From contig NC_134654.1 of NCBI RefSeq assembly GCF_030463565.1, positions 19,235,702 through 19,299,701 of the forward strand: a DNA stretch of 64,000 nt, given 5' to 3'. Position numbers and translations under genes: made by a program. The notes beneath the pieces were generated by a model. The model worked only from the letters and a program-made list of their open reading frames with translations. It did no database searches and was not told the DNA's origin. Positions 24,961 through 36,200 of the stretch are shown here, piece by piece. Source of the DNA: Pelecanus crispus. Lineage: Eukaryota; Chordata; Aves; Pelecaniformes; Pelecanidae. The stretch's first letter is position 1. The number at the start of each line of letters is the position of its first letter.

Positions 24961-25199
24961 CGCAAAGCACTTTGGGGCGGGAGGCGGCCGGCGCGTGCCC
25001 AAGGGGCGTGGCCTCGTCAGGGGTTCGTTTCTTAATGTTGGGAGGGGTTTAAGGGCGGGAGCGTTCGGCTCTTCGCAGTTGATGTTTGTGTTTTCTGTGG
25101 TAATATCTCGTAATATCTCGGTAGTCTTTACTTAAATTGGTCTAATATCAACTGTCTGCGGCGATGTAATTTAAATCGTTCGTTGTTCTTTCAAGTACG

Positions 25200-25440
25200 T
25201 CGGGCCCGCGGGAGCGCTGAGGGCGCCCGCTCCGCGGGAAGGCCGCTCCCCAGGGCCGGCCGAGGGCCGCGGGGGTGCGGCGGGCCCGGAGCCCGGCGCC
25301 CGGGGGGCCGACGCTCCCCTCCGCTGCGGCCTCGCCCCCGCCCCCGCCCGGCGCGGGCTCCGGGCAGCCCGGCTCGCCGCGGGCCTGTGTCGCGGAGCGC
25401 AGCGACCGGCGGCGCCGGCGGCAGCGCTGGTTTTTATGGG
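25200..25440. promoter_or_regulatory. CpG-rich block without assigned gene
   Basis: This is a dense GC/CpG segment adjoining the U6 upstream region. Open frames through it are low-complexity Arg/Pro/Gly/Ala strings typical of GC-rich noncoding DNA. No exon chain was found. Confidence 0.4.
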
Positions 25441-25585
25441 CGGGGGGTCGGCTGGTGCTGCGGGGACAGTTGTTTTACCCACACCGTCTTGAGAACATGT
25501 AGCGGTGTGGGTGCGAGTAAAGGCAGGGCAGAATACACCACGGTGTGATGCCTGCAACCTTTTCTTCTAGCGCCATTTGATGATT

Positions 25586-26063
25586 TCATAGAATCACAGA
25601 GTGGTTTGGGTTGTGAGGGGCCTTTAGAGGCCATCCAGCCCAACCCCCTGCAGTGACAGGGACAGCTTTAACCAGCCCAGGGTGCTCAGAGCCCCGTCCA
25701 ACCCGACCTTGAATGCTTCTAGAGATGGGGCCTCCACTGCCTCTCTGGGCAACCTGTGCCAGTGCTTCACCATCCTCATTGTAAAGAATTTCTTCCTTAT
25801 ATCCAGTCTAAATCTATTCTTCTTTAGTTTAAATCCATTATTCCTTGTCCTGTCCCAACAGGCCTTGCTAAAAAGATTCTCCCCATCCTTCCTATAGGCC
25901 CCCTTTAAGTACTGAAAGGCCACAATAAGGTCTCCCCGCAGCCTTCTCTTCTCCAGGCCGAACAACCCCAACTCCCTCAGCCTGGCCTCACAGGAGAGGC
26001 GCTCCAGCCCTCGGATCATTTTGGTGGCCCTCCTCTGGACCCGCTCCAACAGGCCCATGTCTT
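25586..26063 (-). mobile_element. CR1 LINE, 3' portion, antisense
   Basis: The minus strand encodes the CR1 ORF2 C-terminal region ([20 protein letters not shown], then [20 protein letters not shown]), continues through the [20 protein letters not shown] part, and ends with the CR1 3' sequence and a CATAGAATCA-type tail complement. It is about 480 bp, 5'-truncated and well preserved. It lies between the U6 block and the tRNA-Gln pair. Confidence 0.95.
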
Positions 26064-26543
26064 TAATTATGCACAAAAAGGTCATTGCATATGTTTGCAG
26101 TTTTCCCACCGTCTCGCCTGTTTCAACGAAACGTTCTGTTACCTACGCACTAGTCAGTTAATACCAAGAGAGGAAACAATCTGGCAAACTAAAGCAATAG
26201 TTGTGACAACGGTCCCTGCTTCTTCTCAAATACCGCAAGCAAATACGCAGCCTGAAACGCATGGAAGCACAAAGAGTATGCAAATGTGAAGGAGAAATCA
26301 GCGCGCACAGCATTGGAAGTCTATATTCAATCTTGGCGGCCTTGCTTAATGCCCAGGTGCTTCTAAATGCGCATTATTTCAGTGCCGTACAACGTTACAG
26401 CGGAATTCTTGCATGGGATGAATACGCGCAGAATACACGAGAGCGAAGCAGGCCCCGTGCCTGCGGATCCGCGAGGGGAGCGCGCGCGTCCGCGTTCCGT
26501 TAGGATCCCCTCAAGGGGAGCGGCGGGGGCGCCTCGCCCGGGT

Positions 26544-26615
26544 GGTTCCATGGTGTAATGGTTAGCACTCTGGACTCTGAATCCAGCGATCCGAGTTCAA
26601 ATCTCGGTGGAACCT
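26544..26615 (+). tRNA. tRNA-Gln (anticodon CTG)
   Basis: The 72 bases fold as a standard cloverleaf. The acceptor stem is GGTTCCA with TGGAACC, the D-arm has TGGTGTAATGGTTAGC, the anticodon loop CTCTGAA carries CTG (reads CAG), and the T-arm contains GAGTTCAAATC, which is also the B box. The discriminator base is T. A T5 run follows within about ten bases and serves as the Pol III terminator. No intron is present. Confidence 0.97.
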
Positions 26616-27027
26616 GAGCGTTTTTGCCCTTTTGCCCACGGGCAGATTTCTTTACTGGCCGTTATCATGGAAAATTAGCCTAAGGGCAGCTTAGTGTTTT
26701 TCATGGCCTTTTGGAATGCCGTGAACTACTGACGCGCTGTGCTACTCGAAAAACGTATTTAAAGTGAAAGAGAAACAAACCGTGGAATTTTCCTCAATTT
26801 TTCCCCCGTATTCATTATGTATTGGAGCTAGGTTAGTACGTTCTTACACGAATTAGCTGAAAAATTTCAGACATGCTGAAGAGTAAGTAATTCTTTTTAT
26901 TTCTACGCTGCGAACAACCTGTGTGGGCACGCAATTCTAAAGCATGCATTAGAAAAGCACGAGGCTGGGCTCCGGGGCGCGCCTGAGGCTTCGCTTCGCG
27001 GATCTGCCGGCGGCAGAAGGGCTCGGG
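26616..27027. other. Spacer downstream of tRNA-Gln(CTG)
   Basis: It holds the Pol III terminator T-run (about 26620-26626) and otherwise unremarkable sequence that becomes GC-rich toward the minisatellite at 27028. No gene is supported. Confidence 0.5.
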
Positions 27028-27412
27028 CCGGGGGGGACCCCGGGGGGGACCCCGGGAGGGACCTCGGGAGGGAAGGACCCCAGGGGGGCCCCGGGGGGGA
27101 CCTCGGGAGGGACCTCGGGAGGGAAGGACCCCAGGGGGGCCCCGGGGGTGACCTCGGGAGGGACCTCGGGAGGGAAGGACCCCGGGGGGGACCTCGGGAG
27201 GGACCTCGGGAGGGAAGGACCCCAGGGGGGCCCCGGGGGGGACCCCGGGAGGGACCTCGGGAGGGAAGGACCCCAGGGGGGCCCCGGGGGGGACCTCGGG
27301 AGGGACCTCGGGAGGGAAGGACCCCAGGGGGGCCCCGGGGGGGACCCCGGGAGGGACCTCGGGAGGGAAGGACCCCAGGGGGGCCCCGGGGGGGACCCCG
27401 GGAGGGCATCGG
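27028..27412 (+). repeat. 51-bp GC-rich minisatellite between the tRNA-Gln genes
   Basis: The GGAAGGACCCC landmark recurs near 27071, 27122, 27173, 27213, 27264, 27315 and 27366, giving spacings of 51, 51, 51, 40, 51... with one shortened unit. Each unit is built from smaller GGGACCTCGGGA modules plus a C4-G6-C4 stretch. Because 51 is a multiple of three, long Pro/Gly/Arg frames run through it on both strands, but the shortened unit shifts the frame and nothing supports a protein. The C/G-run palindromes could form hairpins. Confidence 0.93.
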
Positions 27413-27604
27413 GGCCGGCCGCCTGCGCAAGCGGGGTCACAACGGCAAATCCAGGTGACGTGGAGACGCGTGTCGATGAGGAACAATTAAGCGCACAAAT
27501 ATACGAAGTACGTTTCACAAGTCTAAACGGTGCCACAACCCCGCAGCGGGGTTGGTTTGCTGTAGCTGGATTGCCCGCGCCGGCGGAGGCGAGTGCCACC
27601 CCGC

Positions 27605-27676
27605 GGTTCTATGGTGTAATGGTTAGCACTCTGGACTTTGAATCCAGCGATCCGAGTTCAAATCTCGGTAGAACCT
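27605..27676 (+). tRNA. tRNA-Gln (anticodon TTG)
   Basis: The 72-base cloverleaf has acceptor stem GGTTCTA with TAGAACC, anticodon loop CTTTGAA carrying TTG (reads CAA), and the same D- and T-arms as the CTG gene about 1 kb upstream. The two differ only at the anticodon wobble base and at one acceptor-stem pair (C-G changed to T-A on both sides, so pairing is kept). A T7 run near 27692 is the terminator. It is in the same orientation as its partner. Confidence 0.97.
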
Positions 27677-27831
27677 GCAACAGTGCGCTCGCTTTTTTTC
27701 CCTCGCCCGCCACGGCCCCACGCGGAGGGGTGCGGAGCAGAGGGCGTAAACCCACGGAGCTGAATGCCGGAGGGGCCTCCCTGACCGAACGGTGCCACGC
27801 TGCTCCTAGTTTTCTTAAATTGAATGAACAC

Positions 27832-28400
27832 TGTCCTGGTTTCGGCTGGGATAGAGTTAATTTTCTTCCTAGTAGCAGGCACAGTGCTGTGTTTTGGATT
27901 TAGTAGGAGAAGAATGCTGATAACACGCTGATGGTGTAGTTGTTGCTGAGTACTGCTTATGCTAGTCAAGGACTTTGCAGCTTCCCATGCTCTGCCAGGC
28001 GCACAAGAAACTGGGAGGGGGCACAGCCAGAACAGTTGATCCAAACTGCCCAAAGGGCTATTCCATACCATATGACATCATGCTCAGTATAGAAACTGGG
28101 GGGGGTTGGCCGGGGAGCAGCAATCACTGCTCGGGAACTGGCTGGGTATCAGTCAGCAGGTGGTGAGCAATTGCATTGTGCATCACTTGCTTTGTATATT
28201 ATTATTGTTATTATCATTATTATATTGTTATTATTAGCATTACTCTTTTACTTTATTTCAATTATTAAACTGTTGTTATCTCAACCCAGGAGTGTTTCTC
28301 ACTCTTACTCCTCCGATTCTCTCCCCCATCCCACCGGGGCAGGGGCAGTGAGCGAGCGGCTGCGTGGTGCTTAGCTCCTGGCTGGGGCTAAACCACAACA
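27832..28400 (+). mobile_element. Solo LTR, avian ERVL-type, sense copy
   Basis: It starts TGTCCTGGTTTCGGCTGGGA and ends GGCTAAACCACAACA, giving TG...CA termini over 569 bp. The flanks AACAC and AACAG fit a 5-bp target duplication with one change. The inside holds the CAGTATAGAAACTGGGG TATA-region, a G8 run, an ATT-rich patch (28198-28250), and the TCAACCCAGGAGTGTTTCTC 3' block, all shared with the copy at 21239-21800 in the other orientation. No internal gag-pol sequence remains. Confidence 0.92.
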
Positions 28401-31400
28401 AACAGCTGTACATTTGACAGATCAAATAGGACTTGAATTTTTAAATAGTTCTTACTACAATTTAATTTGGTCTTTCATTATATTTTACCATTGTTTTATA
28501 TGTAGTTTAAGTCTTTTTTTGAGAGAAGTCATTCACACTGAGGAAAACCTGATTTTTGGTAGATAAATGTGCAGAATTTGGGTATTATTTTTCAGGTGCA
28601 CCCAACTATTCACTTGAAAGATAGGGACAGGAATGCAACAATTTCAGAGTGGGTGTAATCTAGCAGATTGAACTCTGCAGTTTAAAAGGCTGTTATTACC
28701 TTTGCTTTGCCAACACAGATCCTCATTATTTGTTTTTCATTTCAAGAGTAGCTAAGGATATCTTAATATCTTGGCTCCCCTTCTCAAAACCCGTCCTCAC
28801 TTGTCATTTGTTTACACAGCAACAGGAACATCTCTGTTCTGTGCCAAACTGAAGATCAGCTCCTCCTCTTCTTCCTCTGGCCAGGTAACCACTCCTCACT
28901 GACCCTAGAAAAGAATGCAGCCCACCTTCAGATGTAGTTGTTATTTTGTGGAAGTTAGGGCCCTGGCTGTTCGTGGCAAGTTACGGAAATGTTTGCTAAA
29001 TTCATTAAGGAAATTTTTGCACAACCTGCTGATGAAAAAAAATCTCCCTCTTCTATGTCGGGGCTCATTTTCATTCTTTCCCTGACTGTGTGTGTAAGTA
29101 TCAGGCTACACACAAACAAGCATCTTTACTGTTCCTTGTGCACCAGTCTTTTAAATAACTGTATATAGTGAACTTCAGCGTAACTACAACCCCCCCAGAC
29201 TGGCTTCATCCAGCACCGTCGTTCCCAGCTAAGAGAGCTTCAAAGCCGCTAGATGCTTGTCCGCCTTGCGACGATTCAATATATTATTTTACAATTCTAG
29301 AGAGCAAATGAGCATTTCCTACTGCTATCCAACAACTTTTTCCTTCTATTTATCACAGTTTGAAGTGTACCTGTGATCCAGAATACCCGTGAATAGCTGA
29401 TACAGTATTACTGTTACAGGCTTACTAAGTATTCATGCTAAATTCACCAAACAAGCACATATGTTCAAGTGTACTTAAAGAGTTAGGCTTTTATATGGAA
29501 TGACACAGATTCAGTACGTAATTCAGTATCAAGATTTATTTAGGACAATTCATGGTCATGCTCCATTTGAATACAAAGCACGAAAATGTAGGTAACTGAA
29601 CATTATCCAAATATAATCCAGCTGAGACTGCTGCATACAGATATATCCATTATTCTAAGTGATAGCATAACCCAGCTCTGTCCATGTTCATTAACTACAG
29701 TGGACAAACACAAGGTGCTGTGGCTGGGGCAAACCTACTGGAGAAGGCATAGCAAAAATACTTCACAATGCGTATCCCTTGTAGCAGTCTCAGAATAAAA
29801 TACTATAACCCAAGGCATCAGCACTTGAAATGCTCAAGTCAGTAATACCCCAAGACAATTTCCAAATTAATTTAGCATTTCCAGTTTCTTTCCCACAACC
29901 CCTCCAATTTAGTATTTTCTAAAAGTCATCTAGAGACAAGATTGTCTCAGCACAACATTCAACTGAGAAGTAAAGCACGATGGCTGTGACCACACTAGGA
30001 ACTTTTCCCATTGCTAACTAAAAAGGCAGTAGCAATGAAAATTATTAGTTGCCAAAATCGTATCAGGGAACTAAATAATGCTGTAGTTTCAGAAAGTGTG
30101 GCTAGAAACACGTATTGTCAACAATGACAGACTTCCCAACCGCAGATTTAAAAGCCGGAACCAAATCTTAGGCAAGTATTTCACTATACAAGAAGTTACA
30201 ACAATGTTTTCTGATGTACGTTAAAATTTCAGTGAAAGAAGGCGGAGGGGGAAAGACTTATTAACAGCTAAGGGAAAAAACTTTTTCTTCTTTTAAACTG
30301 GCACTTTAAAGAAAAGGGCTTTAAAAACTTAAGTTTTACTCCAGAAAGTCTTATAAAACAAAAGCTGACCAAAAAAAGACAACTATCAGTCACTGTAAGT
30401 CACTAGCTATAATACATACATTCCACCTAGCCACTAAAGGCCGCCCAGATAGATGCCTTCCTCGCCTTTAAAAAGAATACTGTGGCAGACAAACACTCTA
30501 CTAGATTTTTACATTGCTACTATATCTCAATAGGTTAAAACACTTGGGTAGATGGAAGAAATGGTGGATCCAACTGAAAAAGTTTATTTTATGCACTGAG
30601 CCACCAATTTCCATTGTAGTGGGAGCACAGCACATTGTAGACAGATTTATTTCACCTACTGGCCCATTCCTAGGGTCTCCCACCAGCATGGGAAGTGAGG
30701 CTCTTCAGCGCAACAGGCAAGCATAACGGCAAGAGAACACGTACAGCAGTGCCACCTACGCAAGATGAGTATTTTTCAAGTTGTACAAACAGTTCAAGGG
30801 TATCCTTTCAGAACAGCAAGGCAGCTCTTGTGTAGATTAGTGACGGTTTCATCAGAAAAGCAAACAAGTTTTTCGTACCATTTCATCCAATATATGCACA
30901 TAAAAAACCATAAGCATACTATACAAAGAACTGAAGCAATATAATTTAGACATGCCATCAAGCTATAAACCATATATACATAGAAACATGTGCCTATACA
31001 AACAAAACAAGACCACTTTATTACAAGATAATTCTGTTGAAGTTTTTGGAGGAAATCATGACCGATAAAGAAAATCAGACCAAAGGAGTTAGATGTTGCT
31101 TCTAAAAGTAATCTGTTCAGAAATTTCATGCAACACCACCATCTTTCTTTAGCAGACATTTAATAAAGTGTGAGCTATACATAGATCTCCCCACGATTTC
31201 TGGACTCCCTTCCTGTACAGAGGTAGATTTCTGTAGGTGTTCTGATATTGCACCATGTAAGTATAACATTTTTATTACAACAAGGAACAACTTACAAAGG
31301 CTAATTTATGGGTATAATCTCATCATGTGCATTCAGGTAGCACAGTAATCAAATTCATTTGCACTTGAAAGAAAACATCCCTCAAAGTGAAATGTTTTGT

Positions 31401-33010
31401 TATTTAGGTGGAGGTCCAATTGAAAGCTGCAATTCTATTAAGAGCTTCACATTAAGAGAACTATCTCCTGTCATCAGGGTAACAGAGTTAATTGAGCTTC
31501 TGATGGTGAGCCAATGCAAGAACTTGCATTGACTTCACTGATGCCTTTTATCCCATAAGGTGTGTTCAAGTTAAATGTGGATTTCAAATACACACAGGTT
31601 TTTGCAGTATTAGATCTTACTGATACAAGCGATTGTAATATTAAGAAATTTACAAGACTCATTCCAACTGTCTGAAATTATTAAAAAAGCCCATCCACAC
31701 TTTCAGACTGGAAAAGGAAAGCTCAAACTTTGCTAGCTTCAAACAGCCATTAATAGTGAACAAATTTGATGCTACTAAGAAAATCTGAAGAAATTTGGCA
31801 GTAGTTTGTTGGGGGTTTTTTTTGTCCATCACATTCTTGAATAACCCTCTGACAACTCATGAAGTTGCAGAAAAGCTTGCGTGCAAACACCACTTCAAGA
31901 TGTCTGTTAAATGAAACCTCTACAGCATACTTCAAAAAATAAAATTCATGATAAAATTCACGATGCCAATGTATAGTAACTTTGATGAGCTCACAAGCAT
32001 TGCTAAGTATTTTTTTCAGAGGCACCCCATGAAGTTCTTTTTACGGAAGTCTGTCAACATGGAGATAAATGAAAGCACGATCTGGTATTCTGCGTACGTA
32101 TTCTGAGAGAATAAAAGTGCTGAAAGTCTGGCTCAGCAAATTAGCAAAGTTGTGGCATGCATGTGCTCACATGACAGCACATATGCATGTTTCACTCTCA
32201 TAAAGCCAGACAAAGTAAGCAGCACCACTCTCCCTAGCTCCAAGTTTCTAAGAAAACTTACAAGGAAAGAAAAGTTCTCTTTTTGTAACAACCAACCTAT
32301 TTGGAACTATTTTTAATGAAGGACTGCATTATATCCATTTAGCATTAGTTTCCCAGGTTCAGTTTATATGAAGCATCCTGTTCCTTACAAATATTACATC
32401 AGTAAGGAATGGTGACTAGTTTGGAACTGAATAGTTTTTGTTAAAATATGGACAGAAGGCATAAATTCATTACTTCTCCATATACACACTTGTCGCTGTA
32501 AAGGTGTTTTTTGTTAACAAGGCAAGTAAATCCCAAGTTACTCCACAGCAACTGCAACAATATTGGAATTCATGATGACTGTTTTCCCATGATGAAAGGG
32601 ATTGCACACCTAGGAGGAGGAGTAAAATAATCTTGCCTTCTTGGGGGAGCCCATTTTGTGAAGTGAAGGGAACCCTTCCTTTCAGGGAGTAACTTCATCA
32701 GGAATTACACTCCCTGCTCCTGGCAGAAAGTGTTTATGTACCTTGCAAGATCACGTTTTTGAATAAAGAAATCCATTATACGCAGGACATTACACAACAG
32801 TAAAAGTTAAATGACAATGGCAGGAACCAGGGCTTTCGGAGACTTCTCTTTCTGTTTTTAAAAAGCAATGGTTCTTCTCAAACAATAATCCACAATTAGG
32901 AAGCATCTCATTCATACACTCGGCTAGTGCATAGCATCTGCGATTGCATAGAATGTTTCCAGTGCTGAATCTGTAACTAACCTAAACAAATCTTTTGCAA
33001 GTTTGATTTA
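28401..33010 (-). other. NARF 3' flank, probably including its 3' UTR
   Basis: No further coding exon follows the NARF stop at 33011-33013. Possible AATAAA polyadenylation signals on the minus strand lie at 31271-31276 and 29535-29540, so the 3' UTR may be about 1.7 or 3.5 kb, but the sequence alone does not fix the cleavage site. The rest (28401-29500) holds no recognisable repeat or gene. Confidence 0.5.
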
Positions 33011-33252
33011 TTACCATTTGATATCTAAATTGCTTGCTGTTTGATTTACTGCACTGTATTTGGTGTGCAAAGTTTCCTGGACTTTTTTAGAGTCCATGCC
33101 TTCCAGCCAGTCCTGGTACATCTTCTGTACGTGCATGTTGGTTTCTGGAAGTCTAACAGGTATTGCAGCATACACTTCTTCCATCTGGTTAAGCAGTGCT
33201 TTGTCTGGTTTTCCATCTTCAGTTTGAGCCTGACCTTTTCCATTTAGGCACC
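33011..33252 (-). CDS. NARF: NARF coding exon 11 with stop
   Basis: Begins [20 protein letters not shown] with C382 and ends SNLDIKW followed by TAA. It includes the family's [18 protein letters not shown] segment. An AATAAA overlaps the stop by chance and is too close to act as the poly(A) signal. Confidence 0.97.
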
Positions 33253-36200
33253 CTTAGGGAAAAACAAAAAAAGCCACAAGGGTGATGGAGATTTGGTATC
33301 AAGAGATAGTTTATGTTAGCTTGGAATTCTTTTTTCATACTTGTCTAAAGAAAAAAACTTGTCTCTTTACATAAACTACCCCCTCATGCTGTTAGAATCT
33401 GTACTTCCTTAAAGTGACTCCAATATCATCATCATTTTAGTGTAAATGAGGTTTCCGTATCAACAATCTTTCTCTGCCTTCTCCATGGTTTTATCATCTT
33501 AATTATGTTCCTTGTCTTTTCTTGCCCTTGACAATCACCATTTCAGAGTATTTCCTCTGAGGTTTGAAATAATCCTGAGAGCCATACTGTCACTTATTTA
33601 TAGGTCAGAAGAGAGCAAATAAAATTATGCTTAATTTTAGAAAACCCAATCAATTTCTGAGCCAACCTTGCACGTGGAATTAGTGTTCTGGACTGTTCAT
33701 TAAATAGTAAGCATTTTAGATTATTAAGAGGAGAATTAAGAAGGAATGAAATTAAGTGCCTGCCCGTAAGACTTTCCTTGGAGATTCAGGATATGTGTGT
33801 GGAACAGCTGTGGATCCACAATTATTCTTACCTCCTGGGCAGGCAAGGACTTCTACAAAATGGTATAAAAACTTTCCTTTTTTCAACTTCAGAACCATGT
33901 TTTGGATATTTCTAAAGCCATAAGCTGCTGCAAAACGCAGCACTGTCTCACCATCCTTTTCAAGGGTAACTTCTTGAAAGTCCTTGTTCCTGTAAAGATA
34001 CACAGAGAACAATTTTAAACCCCTGCGTTACCAAGCTGTGCCACTTTGTATTCAGATGCTCTAAAGAGAACAGAACAAGTCTAACAGTGAGATTAAGGTG
34101 AACTCTTCCAGTTTCTAAACGGAATTAAGCAGAAGTTGGGCTGAATTTTCAGAACAGAATTATACCTAATTTTTAAGGGCACATAAGTTATCAATAAAAT
34201 TAAAGCTAGCAGGAGCTACTTTAAAGCAACAAATTTACAGGTTAGTAATATGCAACAGCCTATCAGCGAAAGAACCAGGTTAGCAGTAACTGCACTAGGG
34301 CTCACTGTAGCACCAACTAAACCAGGGGAGGCTTAGACTGGACATTAGGAATCATTTCTTTACCAAACACTGGAACAGGCTTCCTAGAGAGGTGGTCGAT
34401 GCCCCAAGCCTGTCAGTGTTCAAGAGGCATTTGGACAATGCCCTTAATGTGCTTTAACTACTGGTTAGCCCTGAAGTGGTCAGGCAGTTGGACTAGATGA
34501 TCGTTGTAGGTCCCTGCCAACTGAAAACATTCTAACTAGCCCATCCTACAAGGATGCAAAACTCGAACTTACTTTAATGCTTTGTATGTGATTTCCTTGA
34601 CATCCAAGCCAAAAAGCTCCTTTGCAGCATGTTTAAAAATGTGCTCCAGGTAACCATCGGATCTCTTCCCATCATGCCTTACTACATCTCCCTCCTTTAT
34701 TTCATCAAACCTGAGAAAACAACAGAAAGAAAGATCAACTCCGAAATTTCATTCCTTCACTTCAATGAAGTAGTATGTTTTTCCCCTTCTCTGTCTTCTC
34801 CCACCAAGTTTTATAGCAGTGAGAGTATATTAACGTTTTTATTTATTATAGCTTAAAAAAAATTCAACTATTCAGAACAGCAGTCAGATGGGGAAAAAGA
34901 AAAAGTATGCATGGCTTTCCATGTTCAGAAACCTCGAGCAACGATAATTTATAAGAATACACATTCAGCACAGCCTAAAGACTTGATTAACAGCCATTCA
35001 CTGCTCAGGAGACATTTTTGGGAAAGAATAAATAAATAATTTTTTGCCTGTGAGAATATAAAAGTACTTCAGAAGTTACAAGCCTTTGCTCACAATTCTC
35101 CTGCTCCAGAAGCTGTTTGTCACAGTCTATAACTCTGTGCCACTAAAATAATACCAAATGAGGACAGCTGCAACCAGGCTAGAACACTGTACCTTTATGG
35201 CAAGTGCTACACTATAGTTGAGGAAAGAAAATCAGTGAGCTCATATCCAATGGGCACAGGTTGGAGGTTCACCTCTCCCTCAGTTAAAGACAGCATTGAT
35301 GGGCACCAGTGGCTGTAGTATAAACTGTACTGGAATGTGTGCTGGTGATCGCCAAAGACTGCAGCTCTACAGGCCCACGTTCCTTTCCGGCAATGCAGAA
35401 ATTGCTAGGGGTGTGTGGTAATGCTAGTTGCAGGAAGAGATATTTGTCTTCAGATTAGCAAATGGACAGATTATGTCCTTTGCTCTTACATGTAAAAGCC
35501 TCTCTAGATATAGTCTAATTACCTTCTTCCCAGAACATCCAGACATGACCTTTCCTGGCCTAGACTGCTAGCTCTTGCCTGAGCAGCAGTCTGAGCACAG
35601 CATTCAACCATGAAACCAAAGTGAAAATTACCACAGCAAACACCTTACTAACAAAGAATGCTGAAGTTTTAGTAACAACAGAGAAATATTTTAATCGGTA
35701 AAGAGCTGAAGTTTACGAGTTTAGTATGTCTGTCCTCTCTATGCCATGCCACTGCATCTACTGCCAACAAAAAAACCCTTCTTTTGTTTGGGTTTTTTTG
35801 GGTTTTTTGTGTTTTTTTGTTTGTTTGTTTGAAATAACCTTGGGTGATTTTGTTTCATGATATGTCATCTATTTTTAGCCAATTCCTATTTGTCAGCATT
35901 CTCTAGTTACAAAAATGAGTTGAGAATTCAAACGTGAGTTACTTTGTTCATACTACTTTTTTAATACCAAGCACTTTACCACAAATTGCTGCTGTGCTGG
36001 GTCTTGTTTTAAGAGAAGGAGTTCAAGTTATATAAATTTCTCCGCAAAATCTACTTTCAAGACCCCAGAAGAGCAAAAATTTATGTCATCAGGTCTCACA
36101 GCTTGAACCAGTATTACCAGATTAGTCCTTTTAAAAATTAACATTATTTTCCAACATAAATTGATCCAATAAAACAGGTATATTCTGAATAAGAGCTTGT

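Noticed and set aside
26833-27903. Pro/Gly/Arg-rich frames on both strands around 27.1-27.4 kb
   Set aside because: They translate the 51-bp minisatellite, and one overlaps a tRNA gene on the plus strand.
28820-28884. Exon-like plus-strand segment with TTTACACAG acceptor and CCAG|GTAACC donor
   Set aside because: Open in one frame, but no partner exon was found and the low-complexity TCTTCC content can mimic splice signals.
33006-33013. AATAAA on the minus strand at the NARF stop considered as poly(A) signal
   Set aside because: It overlaps the stop codon and would leave almost no 3' UTR. Later signals at 31271 and 29535 are more plausible.
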